Origin: an uncultured Lentisphaerota bacterium
GTDB lineage: Bacteria; Verrucomicrobiota; Lentisphaeria; Oligosphaerales; CAITYL01
DNA length: 64,000 nucleotides
Reading direction: 5' to 3'
Assembly (NCBI GenBank): GCA_903921725.1
Contig: CAIXRA010000040.1
Coordinates: 1 to 64,000, forward strand
Shown: piece by piece, positions 9,155 through 20,990 of the stretch
How the letters are laid out: each line of letters opens with the position of its first letter
Position numbering within the stretch: the first letter of the stretch is position 1
Notes under the pieces: generated by a model
Seen by the model: the letters and a program-made list of their open reading frames with translations, nothing else
The model's database searches: none
What the model was told of the DNA's origin: nothing
Program-made: the position numbers and the translations under genes

Positions 9155-9253
9155 ATGAACTTCACGACCATCTCAAGCGTATTCAGCCTCCTTCTCCTTG
9201 TCGCGGCGCTGGTTCTCCAGTTCCTGGATCTCTTCACGCTGGGCGGATTCTGA
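9155..9253 (+). CDS. Putative 32-residue single-span membrane micropeptide
   Basis: An ATG at 9155, with AAGGGGATGG about 6 bases upstream, opens a 32-codon frame. Its middle is a run of Leu/Val/Ala (FSLLLLVAALVLQFLDLF) sufficient for one membrane span. It lies 16 bp after the coiled-coil gene and 31 bp before the small lipoprotein gene, on the same strand. Position, ribosome binding site and hydrophobicity support a real small protein, but there is no homology evidence. Confidence 0.5.
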   Translation: MNFTTISSVFSLLLLVAALVLQFLDLFTLGGF

Positions 9254-9284
9254 TCCGCCCCCGGGGGTGCAGGAGACACGACGA

Positions 9285-9449
9285 ATGAAGCGCATCCTGA
9301 TTGTCGCACTGCTGTTGCTGGCACTTCTGCCGCTGACCGGATGCCAGACGGAGACGGACGCCTTCACGCCTCCCGATGACCGGCGGATTGACCCGAAACC
9401 TTGGAATGCGCCCGCCGACTGGCAGTACAACTACGTGTCGCCCCGCTAA
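9285..9449 (+). CDS. Small lipoprotein, hypothetical
   Basis: This 54-residue product starts at an ATG preceded by AGGAG at a good distance. It has a classic lipoprotein signal: KR, then a Leu-rich core, then LTGC. After the lipidated cysteine only about 35 polar residues remain (QTETDAFTPP and a Trp/Pro-rich tail). It is third in a probable operon after the coiled-coil membrane protein and the micropeptide, so it may be an accessory envelope component. The function is unknown. Confidence 0.65.
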   Translation: MKRILIVALLLLALLPLTGCQTETDAFTPPDDRRIDPKPWNAPADWQYNYVSPR

Positions 9450-9507
9450 CACCGGGGCAGGCGCGGTTTTTTGTTTCTCCCCATCCACCCCATAGCAGGT
9501 GTTTTTT

Positions 9508-10551
<1,044 letters not shown>

Positions 10552-10586
10552 TTCCCTCAGCCGCCCCCCCCGATCCAGAAACGCCG

Positions 10587-10620
10587 GAACGCCTTGTGCG
10601 TCACCGGCGTTCTTCGTTTT
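10587..10620 (+). terminator. Probable intrinsic terminator after purM
   Basis: GAACGCC (10587-10593) pairs with GGCGTTC (10606-10612) across a 12-base loop. A U-rich run follows (TTCGTTTT). It lies 36 bp after the purM stop and before the GH16 gene, so it would separate the two units. Confidence 0.6.
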
Positions 10621-10670
10621 GCCGGGAACAGCCGGTCGTTCCTCCTGTCAAAACCAGCAAGGAGCCCCGC

Positions 10671-11549
10671 ATGAAAATCCGTTACGCCGCCATCACCGCT
10701 ATTTTCGCCGCCGCACTTCTGCCCGGGTTGACACACGCTGGTTGGAAACTCACATGGTCCGACGAATTCAACACGCCGGGGCGTCCCGACCCGAAGAAAT
10801 GGGGCTACGAGGTCGGCTTTGTCCGGAACAATGAATCCCAGTACTACACACTGGATCGCAGGGAAAACTCGCGCGTCGAGCAAGGCATGCTGGTCATCGA
10901 GGGTCGCCGGGAGTCATTCCCGAACCGCACCTACAAGGACGGCTCCAATGCGTGGCAGCAATCACAGAAAACCGCCGCCTACACCTCCGCCAGCCTGACA
11001 ACGGAGGGCAAGGCCGGCTGGACGTACGGCCGCTTGGAGATGCGCGCAAAACTCCCCAGGGGAAAAGGCGTGTGGCCGGCGTTCTGGACGCTGGGGGACA
11101 ACATACGCCAAATCGGCTGGCCTCGTTGCGGGGAGATCGACGTCATGGAATTTGTCGGCAAGGATCCGGACCGAATCTTTGGCACCATCCATTTCCCAGT
11201 AGCCGACGGCAAGCACCAGTCGAACGGTGGGATCATGAACACCAAAAAGCCGTCCGATGATTTCCACCTGTACGCCATTGAATGGCATCCCGACCGGATC
11301 GACTTCTTCTTCGACAAGCAGAAATACCACAGCGTCCCCCTGGACAAGGCCGGACCGGGCGGCGGGGAGAACCCCTTCCGCAAGCCGCATTACATCATCC
11401 TCAATCTGGCTCTCGGCGGCGAATGGGGCGGCCCGATTGACGACAAGGTTCTCCCCCAGAAATATCTGATTGACTACGTGCGGGTCTACCAGTGGGAGGA
11501 GCCGGCGGCAAAGGGAGCGCCGGGGAAAAAGGCGCCGTCAAGCCGCTGA
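10671..11549 (+). CDS. Secreted glycoside hydrolase family 16 (beta-glucanase-like)
   Basis: This 292-residue secreted enzyme has a cleavable signal peptide ending near THAG. The GH16 domain carries the catalytic signature EIDVMEF: nucleophile Glu155, assisting Asp157 and acid/base Glu160. Upstream are WSDEFN and GRLEMRAKLP, and downstream FHLYAIEWHPDRIDFF, all typical of the laminarinase / beta-1,3(4)-glucanase branch. The substrate is therefore probably a beta-glucan, though GH16 also includes agarases and carrageenases. A good ribosome binding site (AAGGAG) precedes the ATG. The gene converges on the next one with only about 15 bp between the stops. Confidence 0.88.
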   Translation: MKIRYAAITAIFAAALLPGLTHAGWKLTWSDEFNTPGRPDPKKWGYEVGFVRNNESQYYTLDRRENSRVEQGMLVIEGRRESFPNRTYKDGSNAWQQSQKTAAYTSASLTTEGKAGWTYGRLEMRAKLPRGKGVWPAFWTLGDNIRQIGWPRCGEIDVMEFVGKDPDRIFGTIHFPVADGKHQSNGGIMNTKKPSDDFHLYAIEWHPDRIDFFFDKQKYHSVPLDKAGPGGGENPFRKPHYIILNLALGGEWGGPIDDKVLPQKYLIDYVRVYQWEEPAAKGAPGKKAPSSR

Positions 11550-11564
11550 AGGATGGAGCGAAGC

Positions 11565-12470
11565 CTACTTCGCCTTGATGTCGGCGGCAAGTACGATGCC
11601 GATATCCTTGGGGTCCGCGCCGATGCGCACGCCCTGCAGTTCCGGGCGGAACTGCCATTCGAAGAACTTGCGCAACGGCAGTTCCTCGCGCAGGAGCTGC
11701 TGGCGGCTGGTGATTTGCCAGGCGCCGTCCGCCGTCCCCTTCGCCATCCAAACCACATCGAGGCTGTGGACGCACCCTTTGAGCACCGCCCCGCTCTCGG
11801 CCAGCGCCCGGCCGAGGCGCATCTGCTGGACAAGCACGGCTCCGCGCAGGCCGTCCGTCTCCACGCGTTCGCAGAGCTTGTTGTCGAAAAAGGCATCGAA
11901 TCCGCCGATGCGGCCGGTGGCCGGAGCCAGCGTGCATTTCATGTCGCCGGCCAAAGACGCGGCCAGCGCGGGATTGTCGTCCGCCAGCAGGTCCACGCCC
12001 TCGTAAACGGTGTCCGTGTCCAGGTCGACCACAATCAGGTCATAGAAATCTGGAGGAAGCCCGGGGAACCGCGCCGTGCGGCCGCCATCCTGCATTTCCG
12101 CACGGAACGGTTTCAGCAGTTCCCGCTGTTCATCGGTCGTATCCTCCCGTGAGAAACGGTCCTTGCGGGTTTTGCGGGCATAGGCGATGACCGTCCGCGT
12201 TCCCGGCGCGGGGAAATGCAGCGTCAGGCCACCGGCGGCCTTCACCGCATCCGGCTTGGCATACAGGCTTCCGCCGGCAACCGGCTTCGGCCTGCCTCCT
12301 CCAGGCAGCGCCGGCGGCATCGTCGGGTCATCGGGGTTCACGCCGCCCGGCGCGGGGGTCGGCTCTACTGCGGGCGTGCCGTCCTTTTTGGGTTTCGGCT
12401 TCGCCTCCACCGTCGCCGACAGGCCGCACGCCACGACCACCGCCGCCAAAATCATCCAAGCTCTGCGCAT
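11565..12470 (-). CDS. Secreted hypothetical protein
   Basis: This is about 301 residues from the ATG at 12470. A TTG two codons upstream is a weaker alternative. The N-terminus is a signal peptide (RRAWMILAAVVVACG), followed by a Lys/Pro/Gly-rich linker of about 50 residues and a globular domain. Parts read like a carboxypeptidase-regulatory-type beta-sandwich (PDFYDLIVVDLDTDTVYEG), but I do not recognise a family. It converges with the GH16 gene and lies downstream of maf and der on the minus strand. Confidence 0.6.
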   Translation of the reverse strand: MRRAWMILAAVVVACGLSATVEAKPKPKKDGTPAVEPTPAPGGVNPDDPTMPPALPGGGRPKPVAGGSLYAKPDAVKAAGGLTLHFPAPGTRTVIAYARKTRKDRFSREDTTDEQRELLKPFRAEMQDGGRTARFPGLPPDFYDLIVVDLDTDTVYEGVDLLADDNPALAASLAGDMKCTLAPATGRIGGFDAFFDNKLCERVETDGLRGAVLVQQMRLGRALAESGAVLKGCVHSLDVVWMAKGTADGAWQITSRQQLLREELPLRKFFEWQFRPELQGVRIGADPKDIGIVLAADIKAK

Positions 12471-12533
12471 TCCCAATACTCCCGTCCAGGATTTGACACA
12501 ATCCGTCTTGATGCCGCACGCCGCCGTTCCGAT

Positions 12534-13115
12534 TCAATACGCCGCCTGCAACCGCCTCACAACATCCTCCACCGGAAGGCCGACTACATTGCTGCGGAGT
12601 CCGCTGATGCCGGCCACAATCAGTTCGCCGCATTCCTGAATCGCATAGGCGCCGGCCTTGTCGAGAACATGCACGCGGCCGATGTAATGATCAATGTCCA
12701 CCGGCGACAGTTCGCGGAACGTCACCTCCGTCACGCAGCACCAAGTCTGCTCGTGCGGAGTCCGCAGGCGGAGGAGGCACACGCCTGTCATGACCTGGTG
12801 CATGCGACCGGAGAGCATACCGAGCATGCGCCGGGCGTCGTCCAGGTCGCGCGGCTTGCCGAGCGCCTGTCCGTCAAGAACGACCAGCGTGTCGGCGCCG
12901 AGTACAACCTCATGCGGGAATCGGCCGGCCACTGCGGCAGCCTTTGCCTTCGCTAGCCGCTGGACGGCCGCCGCAGGCTTCTCGCCGTGTAGCAGCAGCT
13001 CGTCCACGTCCGCCGGCTGGCAGACAAAGTGGATGCCCGCCGCATGCAGCAGTTCCCGTCGCCGCGGCGACGCCGACGCCAGTACGATGAAATGCGGTTT
13101 CCCGTCTTCAGTCAT
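12534..13115 (-). CDS. maf: Maf-family nucleoside triphosphate pyrophosphatase
   Basis: Maf proteins hydrolyse non-canonical or excess nucleotides (dTTP/UTP or m7GTP type) to monophosphates, in the cytosol. The 193-residue product has the N-terminal phosphate-binding LASASPRRREL, VLGADTLVVLDGQALGKP with the catalytic aspartate, and the late DKAGAYAIQ and SNVVGLPVEDV motifs. Length and motif order match the family. It lies between der and a secreted unknown on the same strand, about 140 bp downstream of der. Confidence 0.9.
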   Translation of the reverse strand: MTEDGKPHFIVLASASPRRRELLHAAGIHFVCQPADVDELLLHGEKPAAAVQRLAKAKAAAVAGRFPHEVVLGADTLVVLDGQALGKPRDLDDARRMLGMLSGRMHQVMTGVCLLRLRTPHEQTWCCVTEVTFRELSPVDIDHYIGRVHVLDKAGAYAIQECGELIVAGISGLRSNVVGLPVEDVVRRLQAAY

Positions 13116-13255
13116 GACTCTTCCCGCCGACCCAAGCCGTCACAAAGCGTGGGCATTCCGGTAGTATAATCTGAAAATTGCACAAGATGGGCGCACGGTG
13201 GGAATCGAGGCAAAAAACGAGGAGGTGCACGCCACCCAGCCTCGGTCAGGCGGTG

Positions 13256-14782
13256 TCACCGGCGGAACTGGCGGCGGGGGCGCTTCTTCCGGCCCTCGTC
13301 GGAGACGGCGCGGAGGCGCTGGCCGGGGGAAGCATTTGGATCCACCCGCTTGGCGGCCTTCGCGTCGCGTCCCGGCTCGGGAGTAGCCTCGCCTCGGGCG
13401 TTGCGGGCGCGGCCGCGGGTTTCGGGATCCATGCCCTTGCGGCCGCGCAATTCAATCTGCACCGGCATGCCGCCTTCGGGGAAAAACGCCGCCTGCACTT
13501 TCGATTCGAGAAAGCGGATGTAGGTGTCGGATCCAAGCTCTTCGTGATTGACAAACATGACCAGGCGCGGCGGAGGCGTGCTGATCATGGTGATGTACAT
13601 GAGCTTGAGGTGCCGCCCCTTGATGGCGGGGGGCGGCGTGCGCAGGGTAAGGTCGCGCAGGAACTGGTTCAGGATCGAAGTCGGAATCGTCGTCTGCATC
13701 TTCTCATACAGGCGTGCGATGCGGGCGCGGAGGCCGTCAATGTTCTTGCCGAACTTTGCGGAGACCGCAACAATCGGGGCATAACTCATGTGCGGCATCG
13801 CGTGGCGCATGGATTCTTCAAGAGCCTTCTGCTTGGTCTTTGGCGGCAGAAGATCAACCTTGTTGGCGACCATGATGCACGGTTTTCGGATTTCACCGAT
13901 AAGACTGGCAATGCGCCGGTCCTGCTGGGTCGGCGGCGAACTGGTGTCAATCATGAGCAGCACGATGTCGGCGCGCTTGATGGCATTTTCGGAGCGCATG
14001 ACGCTGAAGGTTTCGACGGCGTTGTCAATCTTGTGCGTCGGCCGCAGCCCGGCGGTATCGATGATGACCGCAGAAACTTCATTGCCATCGGGGCCGGGAA
14101 GCGTGAGCGGGATGTCCACCGCGTCGCGCGTCGTGCCGGGGATTTCGCTGACAATCATGCGCTTGTGCCCGAGGAGCGCGTTGACCAGCGAGGACTTGCC
14201 CGCATTGGGGCGCCCGACAACGGCAAGCTTGAGCGGCTCAGAAGAGCCCTCAGCCGGCGATGGCAGGGGGAAGAAATCCTTCGTCACGGTCATCGCCAGA
14301 TCGCTGATACCAAGCCCTTGGACGCTGGAAGTCGGCTCAATGTCTTCAAAGCCAAGCGACATGAAGGTGTTTTTGGCTTTGGGCATGCTCTCCGGCGTGT
14401 CCGCCTTGGTCGGGGCGAGCACGACACGGCGTCCGGTCTTCCGCAGGAACTGGGCAATCTCACGGTCCAGCGCCGTGATGCCGTCCTGGGAGTTGACCGT
14501 AAAAATGACGACCTCGGCCTCCTTGAGCACGGCCTCGACCTGCTCGCGAATCAGGGCGTCAAACAGCTCCACCCCTTTCTTCGCATCAAGAAATACGCCG
14601 AGTCCGCCGGTATCGACCAGCAGGAAATGCTTGCCAAAATATTCGGCGACGGCCGCCACGCGGTCGCGGGTCACCCCCGCCTGTTCGTGGACAATCGCCA
14701 CGCGCTTGCCGACCATGCGATTGAACAGCGCGGATTTGCCGACATTCGGCCGTCCGACAATGACCACAACGGGGAGATTCAT
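13256..14782 (-). CDS. der: Ribosome assembly GTPase Der (EngA)
   Basis: This essential double GTPase matures the 50S subunit. It has two tandem G domains. The first starts at residue 9 (GRPNVGKSALF, then DTGGLG). The second has GRPNAGKSSLV, DTAGLR and NKVDLL. A C-terminal KH-like domain follows (KFGKNIDGLRARI onward). A tail of about 60 Arg/Ala/Gly-rich residues makes the protein 508 residues, slightly long for the family. GAGGT lies about 9 bases before the ATG. On the minus strand it lies downstream of the phosphoesterase gene. Confidence 0.95.
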   Translation of the reverse strand: MNLPVVVIVGRPNVGKSALFNRMVGKRVAIVHEQAGVTRDRVAAVAEYFGKHFLLVDTGGLGVFLDAKKGVELFDALIREQVEAVLKEAEVVIFTVNSQDGITALDREIAQFLRKTGRRVVLAPTKADTPESMPKAKNTFMSLGFEDIEPTSSVQGLGISDLAMTVTKDFFPLPSPAEGSSEPLKLAVVGRPNAGKSSLVNALLGHKRMIVSEIPGTTRDAVDIPLTLPGPDGNEVSAVIIDTAGLRPTHKIDNAVETFSVMRSENAIKRADIVLLMIDTSSPPTQQDRRIASLIGEIRKPCIMVANKVDLLPPKTKQKALEESMRHAMPHMSYAPIVAVSAKFGKNIDGLRARIARLYEKMQTTIPTSILNQFLRDLTLRTPPPAIKGRHLKLMYITMISTPPPRLVMFVNHEELGSDTYIRFLESKVQAAFFPEGGMPVQIELRGRKGMDPETRGRARNARGEATPEPGRDAKAAKRVDPNASPGQRLRAVSDEGRKKRPRRQFRR

Positions 14783-14867
14783 GCGAAAAATACCTCACGG
14801 AGACATGCGCGGACGGAACCGGCGGGACCGCAGGCATCGCCCGCATGCGCAACGCGCTTAATGTAAT

Positions 14868-14893
14868 GCCGCATCGAGCAGGAACAATGCGGC
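14868..14893 (-). terminator. Hairpin between phosphoesterase and der
   Basis: GCCGCAT and ATGCGGC (14868-14874 and 14887-14893) form a perfect 7-bp stem with a 12-base loop, directly after the phosphoesterase stop on the minus strand. The downstream bases (ATTACATT) are only weakly U-rich, so it may be a weak terminator or an mRNA-processing hairpin. Confidence 0.4.
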
Positions 14894-14894
14894 G

Positions 14895-15794
14895 TCAGCG
14901 CCCGGGGACGGCAGGCGGAGTGCCGGATGGCGGCGGAAGCGGCAGGTTGCGGGAAGGAACCCGGCCAAAGCCGACGACAGAAAGGTGGTCGGAAAAGATG
15001 CGTACAAGGGCAAACGCGTTCTGATCCTTGGTTTCAACCATGCCCTGGATTGTGAGGTGGTGTACCCCGTTGCGCAGCACATAGCCGCCCAGATGGTCAT
15101 GGCCTGCAATCCAGGCGACAACACCGCCGGCCCGATCCAAGAGTTCAAGAATGGGTTCCGGCTTGGCCATGCGGTGATCTTGCGGCGACGCCTCCTTGAG
15201 GAGCGGAAAATGGCAGAAGCAGACGACGCGTTCGCCCTTGGCCTTCGCCGTGTCCAAAACCCCCTTGAGCCACGCCAGCTGTTCCTTGCCGATGATGCCG
15301 TAGCCGGCATCGTTTCCATCCAACACGACAAACCGCCACCCTTTGACACCCGGGACGCCGAAGTCATAATGGAGCCGCGTGAATCCAACCGCGGCGGCCA
15401 GCAACTTCCGGCCCGCACTGGCATCGTGGTTGCCGAGCACATAGTGCCAAGGAAGGGAGACGCGCTTCATGGCGGCGGCAACGGTCTCGACGTCCGCCTT
15501 TGCCTTTTTCACGTCGCCGTTTTGCCCGTCGGTAAAATCGCCAAGCCCAACAATGAACGCGGGCGGCGGCGTTTGCTTCTTCATCTCGGTGGCAAGGTGC
15601 GCAAGCTTGGTCGGCGACTCACGGTAGTTGCGCGTCCCCACCGTTTTTTTGTCCGCATACTGAATGTCTGCAACTGCGGCAAACGTCAGAACCGGCTTGG
15701 CCGATGCGGCCGCATCCCCCCCGGCGGCGCCCACCCCCAAGCCGGACAAAAAGAGCACACCAAAAACAAACGACACCAAAAGACGATTTACCAT
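14895..15794 (-). CDS. Secreted calcineurin-like metallophosphoesterase
   Basis: This 299-residue protein has a signal peptide (LLVSFVFGVLFLSGLGVGA). Its metallophosphoesterase core shows the ordered metal-binding motifs: VADIQY (DxQ form of DxH), GLGDFTDG, LGNHDAS, and the late CHFPLL and AGHDHLGGY. This pattern fits the exported branch related to Mn-dependent ADP-ribose/CDP-alcohol pyrophosphatases, so it probably cleaves a phosphodiester or pyrophosphate in the periplasm. The exact substrate cannot be told. GGAGG precedes the ATG. It sits between an MFS transporter and der on the same strand. Confidence 0.82.
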   Translation of the reverse strand: MVNRLLVSFVFGVLFLSGLGVGAAGGDAAASAKPVLTFAAVADIQYADKKTVGTRNYRESPTKLAHLATEMKKQTPPPAFIVGLGDFTDGQNGDVKKAKADVETVAAAMKRVSLPWHYVLGNHDASAGRKLLAAAVGFTRLHYDFGVPGVKGWRFVVLDGNDAGYGIIGKEQLAWLKGVLDTAKAKGERVVCFCHFPLLKEASPQDHRMAKPEPILELLDRAGGVVAWIAGHDHLGGYVLRNGVHHLTIQGMVETKDQNAFALVRIFSDHLSVVGFGRVPSRNLPLPPPSGTPPAVPGR

Positions 15795-15863
15795 AAATCC
15801 TCCAGCAAACGCCTCCGCGCCCCCAGCCTCTCCAGCCAGCCGGTGGCCGCTGATGGCGTTTCC

Positions 15864-17225
15864 TCAATTGCATTCCCGGTTGGCCGTGTCGTCGAATGTG
15901 GCCTCCTCGCCGCCGCTCATACCGTGGCTGAACGGAAAACGGCGGATGGAGCGGTTAAGCCAGATGATGGCGGAAAGCAGCGCGAGCACGCCAAACGCCA
16001 GCACGACCCAGCTCCGGCCAGTCAGCCACATCAGCCCGATGCCGATCGGCGGGGCCAGCAGGCCGCGGATACTGGTCATGTACACATGGATGGACTGGAA
16101 ATCCGTCACCTGATGCGGCTGGCAGAAATAGGCTGAGCCAATCCCCCACACGATCACAATCATGGCACAGAAGACACCTGAAGCCACAAAGGCCATGACC
16201 AGACTCCAACTGAGCGAGGTGCCGTGCATTTCCGTACGGAGAGGTGCGAAGCAGGCGAGACACAGCAGCAGCAGATGGCCCAAAAACACCCAGCATGTTG
16301 AGGCGAGAAACCGCCGGGGATCCATCCGGCTGATCCAAATGCCGGCAATCGGGTAAAAAACCATCGTCACCAGCCCCGCCAGCAGACGGTAAATGCTGTT
16401 TTCCGTGTAGGTGATTTTCAGTTCGTTGGCCAGCATGTTCGAGATGATGGCCGCCGTCCCGAGCATGGCAAACCCGTAGAGGACAAACCCAAACTCGAAG
16501 TCGCGGAACGCCTGGCTTTCCCGAAAGACGCGCTTCGTGGTGGCGATGGATTCCCGAAACAGCCGGAGCGGATGCCAGCCGCCAACCGGCACCTCGACGG
16601 TCGCCCCCGCATAGGGAATCTTGAGCAGGAGCAGCGAGGAAAGGATGCCCGCCAAGCCGACCATCGGATAGGCATAGCGGAAGGCAAACGGATCGGCGTC
16701 CATCAGGATTCCGCTCAAAAACGTGGTCAGCAACATGGCACCGGTGCGGACCGAGGTTGAAATGCTGACAAGAGTGCCGAAGTTTTCATGCGCATAGTTC
16801 TGCTTGAGCATGGCGTTGGTGGCGGGCCCCACCATCGTCCCCATGAATCCGGTAAAGATGAAGACGCAGACAAACAGATGCGCATGCCAGGCCATGACTC
16901 CATCCGCGGCAGACGGATAAAGAGGAAAAAGCAACAGCGGAATCCGGGCCAGAACCATCACCAAAACCAGAAACAGACGCTTGTCCTGGATTCGCTTCAG
17001 CACTTCGTTGTACACCATGACCAGCATGCAGGACATGGTGGAGACCTGGGTGATGAACGCCAGCATCTCCTTGGTCCCGTGCAGGCTTTTGAGGAAGACA
17101 AGCTCGTTCTGCGCCATCATGCCGTCGCCGAGGCCGCCCACGATGTTCATTGCCAGAAAAAGCATGAACACGCGGCGTTCACCTTCCCCGAGCCGGGGTA
17201 GCAGCGGCAGAAATCGGTTGACCAT
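15864..17225 (-). CDS. MFS transporter
   Basis: This encodes about 453 residues with some 12 hydrophobic segments arranged as two six-helix halves around a basic central loop (FRESIATTKRVFRESQAFRD). It is an integral inner-membrane protein of the major facilitator superfamily. The ATG at 17225 is preferred because GGGAG lies 8 bases upstream; a GTG at 17234 is also possible. It begins only about 26 bp after gltX on the same strand and is probably co-transcribed with it. No substrate-specific motif is recognisable. Confidence 0.75.
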   Translation of the reverse strand: MVNRFLPLLPRLGEGERRVFMLFLAMNIVGGLGDGMMAQNELVFLKSLHGTKEMLAFITQVSTMSCMLVMVYNEVLKRIQDKRLFLVLVMVLARIPLLLFPLYPSAADGVMAWHAHLFVCVFIFTGFMGTMVGPATNAMLKQNYAHENFGTLVSISTSVRTGAMLLTTFLSGILMDADPFAFRYAYPMVGLAGILSSLLLLKIPYAGATVEVPVGGWHPLRLFRESIATTKRVFRESQAFRDFEFGFVLYGFAMLGTAAIISNMLANELKITYTENSIYRLLAGLVTMVFYPIAGIWISRMDPRRFLASTCWVFLGHLLLLCLACFAPLRTEMHGTSLSWSLVMAFVASGVFCAMIVIVWGIGSAYFCQPHQVTDFQSIHVYMTSIRGLLAPPIGIGLMWLTGRSWVVLAFGVLALLSAIIWLNRSIRRFPFSHGMSGGEEATFDDTANRECN

Positions 17226-17251
17226 CGTGAGCACTCCCGAAGTCCTGCACG

Positions 17252-18856
17252 TCAGGCGTAGAACCGCTTCACGTGCGCCAGGCGGGCCAGGGTGCGGGCC
17301 TTGCCGAGAACCTCGACCGTCTCGTAGATGCCGGCGCCGACGGTGGTTCCCGTAACGGCGACGCGCAGCGGCTGGTTGAGCTTGCCCTGCTGGATGCCGC
17401 AGGCGGCGGTGATGCCTTGGATGATGGCCTCGACGGTGGCGGCCCGAAGTTCGTCCGCCGGCAGTTTTTCCACGTCCCCGACGAACATCTCCAGCGCGGC
17501 CTGCACCGGCTTGTCCCGGAGCAGTTTCTCGCAGGCTTTTTCATCGTACACCGGGATGTCGGTGAAGAAGAAGCCCCAGCCCTCGACGTCCGCAAAGGTT
17601 TTCGCGCGGATCTGCATGAGGCCGCAGACCCTGGAAAACTCCGCGGCGTCAAGGCGCGCACCCCATGGCTGGGCTTCGGCACGCCCACGGGCGGATGACG
17701 CGAACTCCGCGGGCGGCAGCCCGGCGATGTACTGGCCGTTGAGGTCGGTGAGTTTGCGGATGTCCATCTGCGCGGCGGAGCTTTTCACGCGGTCGAGGGA
17801 GAAGGCGGCGACCAGCTCCTCGCGCGTCATCTTCTCGCGGTCGTCGCCCGGCGACCAGCCGAGCAGCGCCAGGTAGTTGAACAGCGCGTGCGGCAGGAAC
17901 CCCTTGGTGCGGAAATCGCCGACATAGGCGTCGCCGTCGCGCTTGCTGTACGGCTTGCCCTGGGCGTTGACGATCATCGGCAGGTGCGCGTACTGCGGCA
18001 CCGCGGCGCCGAGCGCGTGGAACAGGAAGATGTGGCGGTAGGTGTTCTCCACATGGTCGTCGCCGCGCACGATGTGGGTGATCCCCTGCGTGACGTCGTC
18101 CACGACGTTGCCGAGATGGAAGACCGGCGAGCCGTCGGAGCGCACGATGACGAAGTCGGAGAGGCTGTTGAGCGGCTTGGTCAGCTCGCCCTTCACGAGA
18201 TCGCGGTAGGTGACAGTGCGCTGGGTGAAGCGGAACTTCGCCGCGCCGCCGATGATCTCGCGCCGCTTCCCGGCGAGCACGTCCGCGATGGCGTCATTGA
18301 GCCGGAACAACAGCGCGCCGTTCTCGTCGAGCACCTCCAGATCCTTGAAACCGGCTAGGCACTTCTTCTCGACGCGCCCCTGCCCCGTCTTCTCGCTGAC
18401 GCTGGCCGCCGAGGTGAATTCGACGCCGGTCTCGTCAACGGTGACCGTGCAGGCCGTGGCAAGGTTGACCTCCACCGTCCCGGCTACGGCGACCCCCGGC
18501 ACGGCTTCCGCATCCCACGGCAGACGGAACAGCACCGCCTCGCCGCCAGCGCCGCCCTTCGCGTGGCGGTATGCATCGCCTTGGGCGACAAGGCGTTCGG
18601 CCGCCTCCAGGTGTTTATCCTTCTGCGAGGTCTGGTACATCTCCGGCTCGTCATAGTTCAGGCCGAGCCACTCCATGACCTCCTTCAGCGTGCGGATCGC
18701 CTCCGGCGTCGAACGCTCCAGGTCGGTGTCCTCGATGCGCAGCAGGAACGTGCCGCCGCAGTGGCGCGCGTACAGCCAGTTGAAGATGGCGGCGCGGATG
18801 TTGCCGATGTGCACGTTGCCGGTCGGCGACGGCGCGAAACGAAGTCGGACGCTCAT
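17252..18856 (-). CDS. gltX: Glutamyl-tRNA synthetase with atypical insertion
   Basis: This charges tRNA-Glu with glutamate in the cytosol. The class I signatures are clear: FAPSPTGNVHIGNIRAA (HIGH) near the N-terminus, IEDTDLERS, VDDVTQGITHIVRGDDH, and KPYSKRDGD as the KMSKS loop. At 534 residues it is longer than the usual 470-490. The extra length lies mainly at residues 101-210, where the usual Cys-containing zinc-binding segment is replaced by a beta-rich stretch (VAVAGTVEVNLATACTVTVD and so on). A tRNA synthetase role is nonetheless secure because the catalytic motifs and anticodon-binding C-terminus are present. glnS lies immediately upstream, so glutaminyl-tRNA is made directly. Confidence 0.93.
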   Translation of the reverse strand: MSVRLRFAPSPTGNVHIGNIRAAIFNWLYARHCGGTFLLRIEDTDLERSTPEAIRTLKEVMEWLGLNYDEPEMYQTSQKDKHLEAAERLVAQGDAYRHAKGGAGGEAVLFRLPWDAEAVPGVAVAGTVEVNLATACTVTVDETGVEFTSAASVSEKTGQGRVEKKCLAGFKDLEVLDENGALLFRLNDAIADVLAGKRREIIGGAAKFRFTQRTVTYRDLVKGELTKPLNSLSDFVIVRSDGSPVFHLGNVVDDVTQGITHIVRGDDHVENTYRHIFLFHALGAAVPQYAHLPMIVNAQGKPYSKRDGDAYVGDFRTKGFLPHALFNYLALLGWSPGDDREKMTREELVAAFSLDRVKSSAAQMDIRKLTDLNGQYIAGLPPAEFASSARGRAEAQPWGARLDAAEFSRVCGLMQIRAKTFADVEGWGFFFTDIPVYDEKACEKLLRDKPVQAALEMFVGDVEKLPADELRAATVEAIIQGITAACGIQQGKLNQPLRVAVTGTTVGAGIYETVEVLGKARTLARLAHVKRFYA

Positions 18857-18933
18857 GGAAAAACCTCTTCAGGCCCGGTGGAATCCGGGCGACGAAAAAC
18901 CGTTTACTATAGTGCGGCGGTAGCGGCGGACGG

Positions 18934-20697
<1,764 letters not shown>

Positions 20698-20990
20698 GGT
20701 CGTATTCTCTCCTGGAGTTCCGCGTCCTCCGGACAACCTCTTTCCCTGTCTTGCCCGAAGTCGCAAATTTAGTTGCTCGGCGACGATTTGCGAGAATGCC
20801 TCGACATGTCGGCACGGAGTGTTAGTTTTTGGTTAGAAACAGCCGGGCCACCATGAAAATTCGGTTACCGGAAATATACTATCCCTCATACATCCGGCGC
20901 CTGTCCTGGAATGTCTAATCATCCATTCACCGCATGTTTTCGGCTTGCCGACCCGCCCAACGAACAGCACCCGGACCATAAGGGACAAAC

